A DNA stretch of 64,000 nt from positions 1-64,000 of the forward strand of contig JBBRPP010000013.1 of assembly GCA_038227995.1 (NCBI GenBank), in the 5' to 3' direction. The notes under the pieces were generated by a model. That model searched no databases, was not told where the DNA came from, and saw nothing but the letters and a program-made list of their open reading frames with translations. Below are positions 35,188 through 44,915 of this stretch, one piece after another. The stretch comes from WLMZ01 sp038227995. Lineage in GTDB: Bacteria > Actinomycetota > Acidimicrobiia > Acidimicrobiales > Ilumatobacteraceae. Every line of letters starts with the position of its first letter. Position 1 is the first letter of the stretch. A program made the position numbers and the translations under genes.

Positions 35188-38100
35188 ATGCGGAATCGAC
35201 GACCGGGCGGTCCATGTATTCGAGCGTTCCATGTGGGGCTCGTTGCATTGTTGGTGGCGGTGTCGGCGCCCATGGTCGGATCGACCGATGTCGCATCCGC
35301 GGCAACGATCACCACGTGGACCGCGGGCGGCGCGGGGAACGTCACGCTCGACTCGGACGGATCTGTGACGCCGCCCCAGTTGACCTACAACCTGCCCATC
35401 CCCCACGACGACGACAACAACGTGTCCGACCCCGGCACGAGGTTCCAGGACGAGACCTGGACGCTGAGCACGACGGCATCGAGGACATTCACCGACACCG
35501 TGCAGTACACGTACACCGGATTTCACGCGTACTACAGCGTCGTGGTCCACCTCGACGCCTTCGTCACCCACGCCGGGGTCACCACGACGGTGCCACTCGT
35601 CCACGATGGCCCCGTCAACTGCTGCACGCCACCGTCGGGTGGCTTCGCATACACGGGCACCCATGCGTTCGATGTGCAGAGTGGCGACACCTACGGATTC
35701 GAAGTCGGCGGTTCCGACTTCGACTCGAACCCAAGCTTCTTCGGCACCCTGACGGTTGCTCCGCTCGTGCCGTACACCGACCCCGCATCCGTTGCCAGCA
35801 ACACGTCGTGGACGACTGCGGCACCGCTGACAGCAGCCGGAGTCGACGGGACGCTGGCTCAACAGGGCGAGGTCCGGTGGTACAAGTTCCCGGTTCAGCC
35901 TGACAGTCAGGTGCAGGTCGACCTCAGCAACTTGGCCCAGAACTTCGACCTCACGATGTTCCGCGACATCGGACAGGCGTTCACGACGCTGAGCTCAACG
36001 CAGGATCTCACCAAATTGAGTGCCCAGTTCGCTGGTGACGCGTTCAGTCCATCGATCTATTCGCCGTCCATCTACTCACCATCGATCTACAGCCCATCGA
36101 TCTATTCGCCGTCCATCTACTCACCATCGATCTACAGCCCATCGATCTATTCGCCGTCCATCTACTCACCATCGATCTACAGCCCATCGATCTATTCGCC
36201 ATCGATCTACTCACCATCGATCTACAGCCCATCGATCTATTCGCCGTCGATCTACTCGCCGTCGGACGCCTTCTTGAACGCGTTCTCCAGCGCACAGACT
36301 CGCAGCCTCATCGGTGTCTCGGCCAACGACAATTCGGCACCCGAATCCATCCGCACCGCGACGTGGAACAACACCGGCGATTTCTACGTGCGGGTGCAGG
36401 GCCGCAACGGTGCCTTCTCCCCAACGCCGTTCCATCTCGGCCTGACGTCGGCCGGTGGGCCGTGCGCAACCGTGACGCTCGACTCGTTCAGTTCGTTGCC
36501 GACGATCGTCGGCACACCGGGTTCCGCGCAGACCGTGATCCTCACCGACGGCTCTCGCCTCACGCAGACGACCGGTCTCCGGCCGGCTCTCGACCAGCTC
36601 GCGGGACGAACCGGCGGCGTGGTCGTCGACGTGAGCACCAGCCCGCGGATCACCGCCTTGAACAACCAGGCCGACGCGAACGCGGCCTGCCCGTTTGCGA
36701 AGAACCTGGTTGCGGAAGCGATCCGGTCGGTTGTGAACTCGTATCGCGACGCCCGCGGCACGCTGAAGTACGTCGTGCTCGCCGGCGGTGACTCGGTCAT
36801 TCCATTCTTCCGCTACGCCGATTCGTCCGGCATCGGACCCGAATCGGACTACGTCCCGCCAGTCCTCGACACAACCGCGTCGCAGGCCAGTCTGCGACGC
36901 AACGAAGTCCTCGGCCAGGACGCGTACGGCGCCGTCTCGGATCTCGACGTGAATGGCGCGAGCCTCCCCGTACCGGACCTCGCGGTGGGTCGACTCGTCG
37001 AGACGCCGAGCGAGATCATCGGCATGGTCAACGCCTATCTCGGCCTCACCAACGGCGTGTTGCCGACACCCACCTCCTCGCTCGTCACCGGCTACGACTT
37101 CCTCACCAGCGCGGCCGACTCGGTGCAGGCCGATTTCGCGGCGGGCCTCGGCAGTACCGGAAGGTCCGACGCGCTCATCACGAACCAGGGCGTCCCGTCG
37201 ACCACCACGACGCGAGGCACGCCGAGCCGCACCACGTCGTGGACATCGACCGACCTCTCGAACGCACTGTTCGGATCGCATCACGACCTCGTGTTCCTGG
37301 CCGGTCACTTCAGCGCCAACAACGCGCTCGCCGCGGACTACCAAACCAGCATCGCGACGACCGACCTCGACGCCCATCCGAACCTCCTCACCAACTCTCT
37401 GGTGATCAGCGCCGGATGCCACTCGGGCTACAACCTCCTCGACGCCGACGGCGTACCGGGGTTGACGCTCGGGCTGGACTGGGCCGAGGAGATGGCCAAG
37501 CAACGGGCCACCTTCGTCGGCGGAACCGGCTATCAATACGCCGACACCGACTTCCTCGCCTACAGCGCCAAGCTGTACACCCTGCTGGCCGGCCAACTCC
37601 GCAGTGGGAGCGGTGCCGTCGCGCTCGGCCAAGCACTCGTCAACGCCAAGCAGGCGTATCTCGCAGGCATCTCCACCATGACCGGCATCGACCAGAAAGC
37701 GCTGATCGAGTCGACGTTGTACGGCCTGCCGATGACGGGCGTCAACCTTCCTGCGGGACGCACGACCGCACCTGTCGCCGGGGTCGGAACGACGCCGGTT
37801 CCCGTCGCCTCGGGGACACCCGGTGCGGTGCTCGGGCTGAAGACAGCTCCGCTCGCGCTCTCCCCCGTTCTCACTGCCCCGCCGGCGAAGCCCGTTCTCG
37901 ACACCGCCGGAAACCCGACCGGCGCGTCGTTCCATTGGCTCACGGGTCGTGACGGAGTCCAGTCGCAACCAAGTCTCCCGGCGCTCCCGAAGCAGATCGA
38001 CGATGTGACGAGCAGCACCGGCGAAGTCCTGCGCGGTGTCGGCTTCGTGAGTGGCACGTACAGCGACACCCCCGGAGTCACGCCGCTGACCGGCGCTCCG

Positions 38101-40233
38101 ACGACGGAACAGAACGGTGTGCACACCAGCTTCGGGTCCTCCGTCTTCTTCCCCCAGCGGCTGGCGACGGTCAACTACTTCGGCGCGCTCGACGGCAACG
38201 GCACCGACGGCCGCACCCGGCTGGTCACGACACCGGTGCAGTATCGATCCGATCCGTCGGCGGCGACCGACACCGAGCGCACGTATTCGCAGCTCGGTCT
38301 GCAACTGTTCTACAGCAGCAACACCACGACGTACGGCGGCAACACGCCCGCGTTGGCGGCGCCGCCATCGATCTCGGGCGTCACCGACAGCCTCGTTCCG
38401 GCCGGAAGCGTGACGGTGAGCGCGAACGTCACCGGCGACCCGTCGGCAGGGATCCAGAAGGCCTGGGTGACATTCACGTCAGAGTCCGGTCCGCTGCACG
38501 GGCAATGGCAGTCCGTCGACCTCGTCCAGAGTGCCGTCGATTCGACGCTGTGGACCGGCACGTTCGCTCTCCCGAACGGACAGTCTCCCGCCGCAGTCCG
38601 CTACATCGTCCAGGCCACGAACGGCGTCGGCCTCGTCGGTCTCGACAACAACCTCGGCGACGGCTACACGCCGGCCGTGCCCGTCGGCGTTTCGGTTCCG
38701 CCCGCAGCGGTACCGACCTCGATCACGCTCGACCCGACCGCAGCGTCGGGCGCCTCCGGCACAACGGTGGCCGTGGCCGCGACGCTGGTCGGCGCCCCGC
38801 CCGCCAGCACCGTCACGTTCTCGCTCGGCAGCGCGTCCGCGACTGCGCTCATCGACGGCTCTGGCCGAGCAACAGCCTCGCTGCCTTTGCAGGATGTCGT
38901 CGGCAACTACACCCTGTCGGCCGCATTCGCCGGCGATGCCACATATCAACCATCCTCGGCCCAACGAGCATTCAGCATCACCAAGGTCCCGACGACCGTG
39001 ACCATCAGCTCGGCGGCCAAGACGGTGACCGCAGTCCTGAGCCGAACAGCACCGACCGTCCCGCTGCCACAGCAGACGGTGTACTTCACCGTGAGCGGGC
39101 CGATCAGCAAGCAGATCACGACGACGACCGATCCGCAGGGTCGGGCCGTGTTGCCGATGAGTTCGTGGCCGGACGGGACCTACACCGTCTCCGCGCAGTT
39201 CCTCGGTACGCCATCGACGTTCGCGGCGAGCGCATCGTCACCGGCGCAGATCACGCTGGACACCACGGCGCCGACGTTGACATCGGTGAAGCTCACACCG
39301 GCGTCGATCGTTGGGGGTGGCACGACCACGTTGACAGCCTCGGTCGCCGACAGCTCGGGCATTTCGCGCGTCGAGTACTTCGTGGGCGCTGATCCCGGCG
39401 TCGGGTCGGCGACGCAAGCCGTGCTGAGCGCGGGCTCGGCGTCGGCCACCTTCGGCAACACCCTGCCCGTCGGGGTGTACACCGTCGGGGTGCGCGCGCT
39501 CGACACGTTCGGCAACTGGTCCGCCACGTCGACAGCGACGTTGACCGTCGTCCAGATCGGGTTGTCGGTCAGCACCAACGCCAGCCGTTCCGGTGCAGTT
39601 GATCTCGCCGGCGCGACGGTGTCGGGCAACATCGCAGTGTTCGCCACGCCGGCGGCCGGTACCAGCCGCGTCCTCTTGATGAGCTTCGCCATCGACGACT
39701 CGAACATGACGAGCCTGCCTTACTCGGCCCAGCTGCTGACGCCGTTCGACCTGGCGGGCACGCTGCCGAACGGTACTGCCAACCTGTTCGACACGCGATT
39801 CGTGTTGAACGGAACGCACACGCTGACCGTGGCCTTGATTCGGCTCAATGGCACGGTCGAGCGTCGGACCGTCACGTTCACCGTGAACAATCCCGCACCG
39901 GCCGTGACCCAGCGACTGCAGCTGAGCACAACTGCGACTCGCACCAACCCGGTCGATCTCAGTGGCCGCACGCTCACCGGCTCGGTCGCGATCTTCGTGA
40001 CGCCGACGACGTCGGTGAAGTCCGTTGCGTTCTGGTTGGACAAGACCAACCTGACGGTGGGGCCACGGTCCATCGATGGCGCGACGCCGTTCGACTTCAA
40101 CGGAACGGCTGCCAACGGTCAGGCCGTCCTGTTCAACGTCGCGACCCTGGCCACCGGCTCGCACCAGATCGCTGCGCTGATCACCTACACCAACGGAACG
40201 ACGGCGATCGTCACGAGCAGCTTCACCAAGTAG
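35188..40233 (+). CDS. large secreted C25-like cysteine peptidase with PSIYS repeats and Ig-like domains
   Basis: This 1681-residue protein has a Sec signal (about residues 1-38, 'LVALLVAVSAPMVGSTDVASA'). Beta-rich N-terminal domains precede fourteen PSIYS repeats (about residues 288-357). A clan CD peptidase domain follows: 'YVVLAGGDSVIPFFRYADSS', the catalytic His in 'LVFLAGHFSANN' near residue 706, and the catalytic Cys in 'LVISAGCHSGYNLLD' near residue 744, as in gingipain-type C25 enzymes. The C-terminal 700 residues look like repeated Ig-like or bacterial adhesin domains. GAGGGAGAG precedes the ATG. It is probably secreted and may process itself or neighbours. No LPxTG or membrane anchor is seen at the C terminus. 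Confidence 0.8.
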   Translation: MRNRRPGGPCIRAFHVGLVALLVAVSAPMVGSTDVASAATITTWTAGGAGNVTLDSDGSVTPPQLTYNLPIPHDDDNNVSDPGTRFQDETWTLSTTASRTFTDTVQYTYTGFHAYYSVVVHLDAFVTHAGVTTTVPLVHDGPVNCCTPPSGGFAYTGTHAFDVQSGDTYGFEVGGSDFDSNPSFFGTLTVAPLVPYTDPASVASNTSWTTAAPLTAAGVDGTLAQQGEVRWYKFPVQPDSQVQVDLSNLAQNFDLTMFRDIGQAFTTLSSTQDLTKLSAQFAGDAFSPSIYSPSIYSPSIYSPSIYSPSIYSPSIYSPSIYSPSIYSPSIYSPSIYSPSIYSPSIYSPSIYSPSIYSPSDAFLNAFSSAQTRSLIGVSANDNSAPESIRTATWNNTGDFYVRVQGRNGAFSPTPFHLGLTSAGGPCATVTLDSFSSLPTIVGTPGSAQTVILTDGSRLTQTTGLRPALDQLAGRTGGVVVDVSTSPRITALNNQADANAACPFAKNLVAEAIRSVVNSYRDARGTLKYVVLAGGDSVIPFFRYADSSGIGPESDYVPPVLDTTASQASLRRNEVLGQDAYGAVSDLDVNGASLPVPDLAVGRLVETPSEIIGMVNAYLGLTNGVLPTPTSSLVTGYDFLTSAADSVQADFAAGLGSTGRSDALITNQGVPSTTTTRGTPSRTTSWTSTDLSNALFGSHHDLVFLAGHFSANNALAADYQTSIATTDLDAHPNLLTNSLVISAGCHSGYNLLDADGVPGLTLGLDWAEEMAKQRATFVGGTGYQYADTDFLAYSAKLYTLLAGQLRSGSGAVALGQALVNAKQAYLAGISTMTGIDQKALIESTLYGLPMTGVNLPAGRTTAPVAGVGTTPVPVASGTPGAVLGLKTAPLALSPVLTAPPAKPVLDTAGNPTGASFHWLTGRDGVQSQPSLPALPKQIDDVTSSTGEVLRGVGFVSGTYSDTPGVTPLTGAPTTEQNGVHTSFGSSVFFPQRLATVNYFGALDGNGTDGRTRLVTTPVQYRSDPSAATDTERTYSQLGLQLFYSSNTTTYGGNTPALAAPPSISGVTDSLVPAGSVTVSANVTGDPSAGIQKAWVTFTSESGPLHGQWQSVDLVQSAVDSTLWTGTFALPNGQSPAAVRYIVQATNGVGLVGLDNNLGDGYTPAVPVGVSVPPAAVPTSITLDPTAASGASGTTVAVAATLVGAPPASTVTFSLGSASATALIDGSGRATASLPLQDVVGNYTLSAAFAGDATYQPSSAQRAFSITKVPTTVTISSAAKTVTAVLSRTAPTVPLPQQTVYFTVSGPISKQITTTTDPQGRAVLPMSSWPDGTYTVSAQFLGTPSTFAASASSPAQITLDTTAPTLTSVKLTPASIVGGGTTTLTASVADSSGISRVEYFVGADPGVGSATQAVLSAGSASATFGNTLPVGVYTVGVRALDTFGNWSATSTATLTVVQIGLSVSTNASRSGAVDLAGATVSGNIAVFATPAAGTSRVLLMSFAIDDSNMTSLPYSAQLLTPFDLAGTLPNGTANLFDTRFVLNGTHTLTVALIRLNGTVERRTVTFTVNNPAPAVTQRLQLSTTATRTNPVDLSGRTLTGSVAIFVTPTTSVKSVAFWLDKTNLTVGPRSIDGATPFDFNGTAANGQAVLFNVATLATGSHQIAALITYTNGTTAIVTSSFTK
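36049..36258 (+). repeat. fourteen tandem 15-bp repeats encoding PSIYS
   Basis: Units of 15 bp run without interruption from 36049. Synonymous differences such as CCATCG versus CCGTCC alternate in a 45-bp higher-order pattern, so larger blocks have also duplicated. Translation is PSIYS in every unit. Confidence 0.95.
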
Positions 40234-40270
40234 CACCGATGCGGTCGACCACACCGGTCGGCCTCATGGG

Positions 40271-41107
40271 TCAAAGGGTGATCGTGAGGTTCTCTGTCGC
40301 GACCTCGACGCGCACATTGCTGGATGCCGCCAGCTCGGCGCGAATTGCCTCCACCTGATCATCGGTGCGAGCCGGATCGTGATGGTAGAGCATCACTTTC
40401 CTGGCGCCACAGTGCTTCGCCAGGGTGATGCAGTACGGCGCCGCCGCGTGACCCCACGACGACCGGTGCGGGAGCTCTTCTGTCGTGTATTGCGCGTCGT
40501 GGATGAGCAGATCGACGTCACGGCACAGATCCACAGCAGCGGGATGCACCTCGCCCAGCCCATCGGCACCCGGACCGATGTCGTGCGGTGAGTGGTCCGA
40601 CAGGTACGCGATCGACGTGCGACCATCGCTGACCCGCAAGCCCATCGTTCGCCCGCCCGGGTGCGGGATGTCGCGCGCCGTCACGGTGAACGGACCGACC
40701 TCGAACACGCCATCGGTGTACGTCGAGAATCGCCAATCACCCCGAAGGTCCGTGGGCGTGATCGGGAAGAGAGGTGGCCCCATCAGCCGAGTGAGCACGT
40801 CGAGCGGGTCGAGGCCCTGTTCGGGCAGCATGAGATCGACCGACGCGTCGGGCCGGTCGCCTGCCGCGAAGAAGGGCAGGCCCATCACGTGATCCCAGTG
40901 CAGGTGGCCGAGAATGATCGTTCCGCGGAACGGCCGACCGTCGAGCGCCCGTGTCAGGTTGCGCAAACCCGATCCCGCATCGAGCACCAGTGTCGGCGGG
41001 CCGTCGCCTGCCGCGATCGCAACGCACGATGTCTGGCCGCCGACGCCGACGAACTCGCCTCCGGGGGCTGGAGAGGAGCCTCGAACCCCGCAGAAGTGCA
41101 CGCGCAC
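40271..41107 (-). CDS. metallo-beta-lactamase-fold hydrolase
   Basis: From the GTG at 41107 this is a 278-residue protein starting 'VRVHFCGVRGSSPAPG', the usual N-terminus of this MBL group, with the zinc motif 'LGHLHWDHVMG' near residue 70, and 'YLSDHSPHD' and 'HDAQYTTEE' later. The family includes cyclic phosphodiesterases and PhnP/RNase Z-like enzymes. It is divergent from a cyclic-nucleotide-binding protein, so a phosphodiesterase role is possible but unproven. Longer starts at 41122 or 41200 are less like the family. Confidence 0.75.
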   Translation of the reverse strand: MRVHFCGVRGSSPAPGGEFVGVGGQTSCVAIAAGDGPPTLVLDAGSGLRNLTRALDGRPFRGTIILGHLHWDHVMGLPFFAAGDRPDASVDLMLPEQGLDPLDVLTRLMGPPLFPITPTDLRGDWRFSTYTDGVFEVGPFTVTARDIPHPGGRTMGLRVSDGRTSIAYLSDHSPHDIGPGADGLGEVHPAAVDLCRDVDLLIHDAQYTTEELPHRSSWGHAAAPYCITLAKHCGARKVMLYHHDPARTDDQVEAIRAELAASSNVRVEVATENLTITL

Positions 41108-41190
41108 TGACGGAGAGTACACCAGCGCATCCTTCGCTTCGCCGATCCGTGGAGGGCTCGCGATCAGGCAGTCGGCTGTACTGTGCCGAG

Positions 41191-43095
41191 GTGGCCGCAT
41201 CGCTCAGACTCGGACCGAACGGCGACGAGACGTCCCTGCGCGTCGTCCCGTTCTTCCCCGGTCGGCGCCCGACCGATGAACGGACCCATCCCGGTTTCGG
41301 TTCGAGCGATTGTGCGGCGGTGCGAACGGCCGCAGCGACCCACAACCGCGCCTCCGTGTTGTTCGACGTGGTTGGCGCAGACACGACCGTCGACGTGTCC
41401 ATCCGCTTGGTCGACCCTTCGACCGATCTCGACGACGCTCTCCGCATCGACGCATTGCCGGGCTGGGACCACCGAGACGTCGAGCTGGCCGAGGATCGAA
41501 CAGCGCGCCAGCAGTTCTCGTTCGATCCGAATCATGACATCCCTGCCGAGCAATGCGGCTTCCAGCACGGCTTCCTGCGACGTGGCGTGGTGAGCCTGCG
41601 TGTCAGCCGTGACGGCGTTGCGTTCGCGACCGACCACCTCCAGCTCGACGTGTGCGATGTCGCCAACCTCGGCTCTCTGTACACCCGGGTGATCCAGCGC
41701 ATCGTGGTCCCCGACACCACCCGGCAAGCAGCGGCGGCGAGGGAGCCCGATCCAGGTCCGGCCTATCATCCGTGGTTCCCGGTTCTGACGATCGGCGGCG
41801 ACAAGGCAGCCCTGTACACGAGCGCGCTGGTCGGCGACATCGTCGCCAAACAACGACACCTCACTGATCCGGCGTGGCTGCTCCGCGTCGGGGTGTATCT
41901 GGAGTTGCTGACGTGCCTCGGCATCTTCGAGGCGGTACGCGACGACATGGGCGATGTCCTGTCGCCCGAGGAACGAGATTGGTTCGAGAACGCCGAGGCC
42001 TTTCGCGAGATTCGCGCCCGCATCAACGTCGGCGGCTGGAGCCGGATCTGGGAGATGCGCAAGATCGCGTTCCATCGTCTGGGGGTGCCGCGGTCGGGCC
42101 CGGTTTCGGCGATGAACCTGATCCAGAAGAAGCGGGCCACGCTTGCCTTCTTGCACGTTCACCACGACGATCTCAAGCACGCGATCGAACTGGCGGGGGC
42201 GAATCAGCACAACGCACAGGAGACGTGGCAGCGGGTGTTCCGCGACGCGGAACGAGCCGTCCTGCGCAAGACCGCGGAAGCATTCCCCGAGCTGGCGTTC
42301 CTGCCCACGCCGATGCGCGACCTCGTGCTGTGGCAGCAGCATGGCATCGCCGGTCAGCAGGGCCTGTACCCGACCGCGTGCACGCAATATCGCGACTCGA
42401 TGAACACCGTTGCGATCTGGGCCCGGGGGCGTGGCCTGATGGATCACACGGGCCCCGATTGCGTCCCGCTGCGAGCAAGCCTGCTCGACGCGCAGATGAA
42501 CAACCCAACTCGAGTCGCGGTCCTGCAGCGCGCCGACGGCTACGACGACGTCGTCGCGCTCGACGTTCCCGCGTCGGAGGCCGCCCGATTGCCTGATCGA
42601 GAACCGCCGACCGCCGAGGTCGAGGCGCTGCTGGCCGAGGTTCCGATCCTGCAGATGCTCACGGCCGAAGATCGGCGAGCACTCTCGCTCGTGGCCCGGC
42701 CGCTGCTGGCCATGCCTGACGAACGAATCGTGCTCCAGGGCGCCGACGGCGACTCGCTGTTCATTGTCGCCGACGGCGACGTCGAGGTCATGCTCCGCCG
42801 TGACGGCGAGGACACCTCCGTCGACACGATGGGCCGCGGCGCCGTGTTCGGGGAGATGGCTCTGCTGACCGGTGAGCGCCGGACCGCGACCGTGCGGGCG
42901 GTCGACTCGGTGTTGATCTTCGAGATCGGCAAGGCACAGTACGAGCCGCTCCTACAGCGTCATCCCGAGTGGCTCGACGAGCTGGCCGCGATCATGGAGG
43001 ACCGGCTGCGGCGACGCGGTGTTCGTCTCGCGGCGATCGACAGGGGTTCGATCCGTGACCGGATCCGGCAACGATTCTTCACGGCGGGTCGATGA
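41191..43095 (+). CDS. cyclic-nucleotide-binding-domain protein with unknown N-terminal region
   Basis: From the GTG at 41191 this is a 634-residue protein. About residues 1-470 form a region I do not recognise; residues about 490-610 are a cyclic-nucleotide-binding domain with 'IVLQGADGDSLFIVADGDVEV', 'GRGAVFGEMALL' and 'TGERRTATVRA', the phosphate-binding cassette with the Arg expected for cAMP or cGMP. There are no membrane helices and no HTH, so it is probably a cytoplasmic effector. It overlaps the metallophosphoesterase start by 4 nt (ATGA), so the two are made together. Confidence 0.8.
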   Translation: MAASLRLGPNGDETSLRVVPFFPGRRPTDERTHPGFGSSDCAAVRTAAATHNRASVLFDVVGADTTVDVSIRLVDPSTDLDDALRIDALPGWDHRDVELAEDRTARQQFSFDPNHDIPAEQCGFQHGFLRRGVVSLRVSRDGVAFATDHLQLDVCDVANLGSLYTRVIQRIVVPDTTRQAAAAREPDPGPAYHPWFPVLTIGGDKAALYTSALVGDIVAKQRHLTDPAWLLRVGVYLELLTCLGIFEAVRDDMGDVLSPEERDWFENAEAFREIRARINVGGWSRIWEMRKIAFHRLGVPRSGPVSAMNLIQKKRATLAFLHVHHDDLKHAIELAGANQHNAQETWQRVFRDAERAVLRKTAEAFPELAFLPTPMRDLVLWQQHGIAGQQGLYPTACTQYRDSMNTVAIWARGRGLMDHTGPDCVPLRASLLDAQMNNPTRVAVLQRADGYDDVVALDVPASEAARLPDREPPTAEVEALLAEVPILQMLTAEDRRALSLVARPLLAMPDERIVLQGADGDSLFIVADGDVEVMLRRDGEDTSVDTMGRGAVFGEMALLTGERRTATVRAVDSVLIFEIGKAQYEPLLQRHPEWLDELAAIMEDRLRRRGVRLAAIDRGSIRDRIRQRFFTAGR

Positions 43096-43847
43096 GCATG
43101 CGCCTGCTCCTTGCATCGGATCTCCATTACTCGCTGCGCCAATTCGACTGGTTGGTCGACACCTCGAACGACTTCGACGTCGTCGTCCTCGCCGGCGATC
43201 ATCTCGACATCAGCTCGAGCGTGTCGCTGGAGGCGCAGATCGTCGTCGTGCTCCGCTACTTCCAGATGCTCAGCAACCGCACCCGCCTCGTCGTCAGCTC
43301 GGGCAACCACGACCTCACCGGCGCGGACACCAACGACGAACGGTCCGCACTGTGGCTGGACGCCGTGCGTGCCGACGACATCCCGACGGACGGGGAGTCG
43401 CTGCTGATCGGCGACACCCTCATCACGGTGTGCCCGTGGTGGGACGGCCCGGCAGGCAAACAGGCGGTCGCCGAACAACTTGCGCTCGACGCGATGCGGC
43501 GGCCGGCGCGTTGGATCTGGGTGTACCACTGGCCACCCCTCGGCTCGCCGACGTGCTGGACCGGTCGACGCCACTACGGCGACGCGGATCTGGGCTATTG
43601 GATCGTCGAGCATCAGCCCGACGTCGTCCTGACCGGCCATGTCCACGACCCGCCGTTCAAGCCGGAAGGATCGTGGGCCGATCGCATCGGCCGGACGTGG
43701 GTCTTCAATCCCGGCCGGCAGATCGGGCCGGTGCCGACGAGCGTCGAGCTCGACTTCGACAGCGGCGAGGTGACCTGGTCGTCGATGCTCGGCTCGGAGC
43801 GGCTGAACCTCGACGACGACACAGCGCCCGAGCGAACGGTCCTCTGA
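43092..43847 (+). CDS. metallophosphoesterase (calcineurin-like)
   Basis: This 251-residue protein has the dimetal motifs in order: 'LLLASDLHYSLRQFDW', 'VVLAGDHLD', 'VVSSGNHD', 'IWVYHWPP' and 'VLTGHVHDPPF'. Class III cyclic-nucleotide phosphodiesterases (CpdA/Rv0805) have this fold. Coupling with a cyclic-nucleotide-binding protein suggests it acts on a cyclic nucleotide, though other phosphoesters are possible. Confidence 0.85.
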   Translation: MSMRLLLASDLHYSLRQFDWLVDTSNDFDVVVLAGDHLDISSSVSLEAQIVVVLRYFQMLSNRTRLVVSSGNHDLTGADTNDERSALWLDAVRADDIPTDGESLLIGDTLITVCPWWDGPAGKQAVAEQLALDAMRRPARWIWVYHWPPLGSPTCWTGRRHYGDADLGYWIVEHQPDVVLTGHVHDPPFKPEGSWADRIGRTWVFNPGRQIGPVPTSVELDFDSGEVTWSSMLGSERLNLDDDTAPERTVL

Positions 43848-43855
43848 CGGTCCGG

Positions 43856-44329
43856 TCAGTACTCGGGATCAGGATCGCGGGCTGACCCGGGTGTGGCCAG
43901 CGGCCCGCGGCGCTGTTCGAGCTCGCGCAGGACGTCGGACACCATGCTCAACCCTGGCGCATCGCCGTATTGGTGGGTGAGATCCACCAGATACGTCGTC
44001 AGGAAGCTCAACCGCTGGGCGAGCCCGACCGCCACCAGGCGGGCGACCGCCGGGTCACGAGACAACAGCTCGTCGCCGTCTTCGATGTAGCGCATCGTGG
44101 TCGGCTCGACCGCTTCCACGGTTGCGCTGTGAGCGGCACCGAGCAGCACGCCGATCTCGCCGATCAGTGCTCCGGGCTGCGTCAACCTGTTGACCGAGAC
44201 ATCGCCTTTGCGCACGCTCAGCACACCCGAAACGAGGACCCACATCGATCCGTCCGTTCCGCCTTCGTGCACGATCGCGTCGCCGGGACCGAAGGTCACT
44301 TCGGGATAGCCCACGGAGAGATCGATCAT
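43856..44329 (-). CDS. single-domain cyclic-nucleotide-binding protein
   Basis: This 157-residue protein starts 'MIDLSVGYPEVTFGPGDAIV' and contains one cNMP-binding domain, 'ALIGEIGVLLGAAHSATVEAV' being the phosphate cassette. Here the usual Arg of the cassette appears replaced ('AAHSATV'), so ligand binding may be altered or lost. The C-terminal helices 'LVAVGLAQRLSFLTTYLVD' could dimerise. A GTG at 44338 is an alternative start. It is divergent from the GNAT gene. Confidence 0.75.
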   Translation of the reverse strand: MIDLSVGYPEVTFGPGDAIVHEGGTDGSMWVLVSGVLSVRKGDVSVNRLTQPGALIGEIGVLLGAAHSATVEAVEPTTMRYIEDGDELLSRDPAVARLVAVGLAQRLSFLTTYLVDLTHQYGDAPGLSMVSDVLRELEQRRGPLATPGSARDPDPEY

Positions 44330-44435
44330 GTTCGCCACGCACCGATGGTAGACGGCCGGCCGTTGACGGGGTAGTCGATCTCGATGTTCGGGTATTCCGT
44401 CGAGCGCGCTCCGGCGCGGCGGTAGCTTCAGGCGA

Positions 44436-44915
44436 ATGGACATTCGGCCCCTTCAGCATGCGGATCTTGCCGCGTGCCTGATCCTGAACAACGACTCGAT
44501 CCCGGCGGTCAGTGAGGCCGATGCGGCGAAGTTGCAGCGCCTGGCCGATACGTCATTGCTGTCGCTGGTCGCCGAGCACGAGGGCGAGATCGTCGGGTTC
44601 TGCATCAACTTCGGTCCGGGCGCCGACTACGAGAGCGTCAACTACCAGTGGTTCACCGAGCGCTACGACGACTTCGCCTACCTCGACCGCATCGTCGTGT
44701 CCCCCACGGCGCGCAACCTCGGCATCGGCGCCGCGCTCTACGCCGCCGTCGAAGAACACATCGCCGGCACACCGTGGCTGCTGTGCGAGGTCAACCTGCG
44801 GCCACGCAACGACGGTTCGCTGCGGTTCCACGCCCGGATCGGATTCGTCGAGGTCGGCCAACAGGAGACGCCATACGGCGTGCTGGTGAGCATGCTCGCC
44901 AAAGATCTGCGCTGA
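44436..44915 (+). CDS. GNAT-family N-acetyltransferase
   Basis: This 159-residue protein has the GNAT core: 'LDRIVVSPTARNLGIGAALY', the acetyl-CoA-binding R/Q-x-x-G-x-G/A loop (RNLGIG) at about residues 90-95, followed by 'FHARIGFVEVGQQ'. It transfers an acetyl group to an amine of unknown type. The stop codon is inside a 30-bp perfect palindrome. Confidence 0.82.
   Translation: MDIRPLQHADLAACLILNNDSIPAVSEADAAKLQRLADTSLLSLVAEHEGEIVGFCINFGPGADYESVNYQWFTERYDDFAYLDRIVVSPTARNLGIGAALYAAVEEHIAGTPWLLCEVNLRPRNDGSLRFHARIGFVEVGQQETPYGVLVSMLAKDLR

Noticed and set aside
36049..36258. CRISPR-like array
   Set aside because: The 15-bp units are contiguous, in frame and encode PSIYS. There are no spacers and no cas genes.
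36211..38304. 697-residue open frame on the minus strand
   Set aside because: It is entirely antisense to the secreted peptidase gene, is Arg/Glu/Val-rich and has no recognisable domain. It is a by-product of high G+C codon bias.
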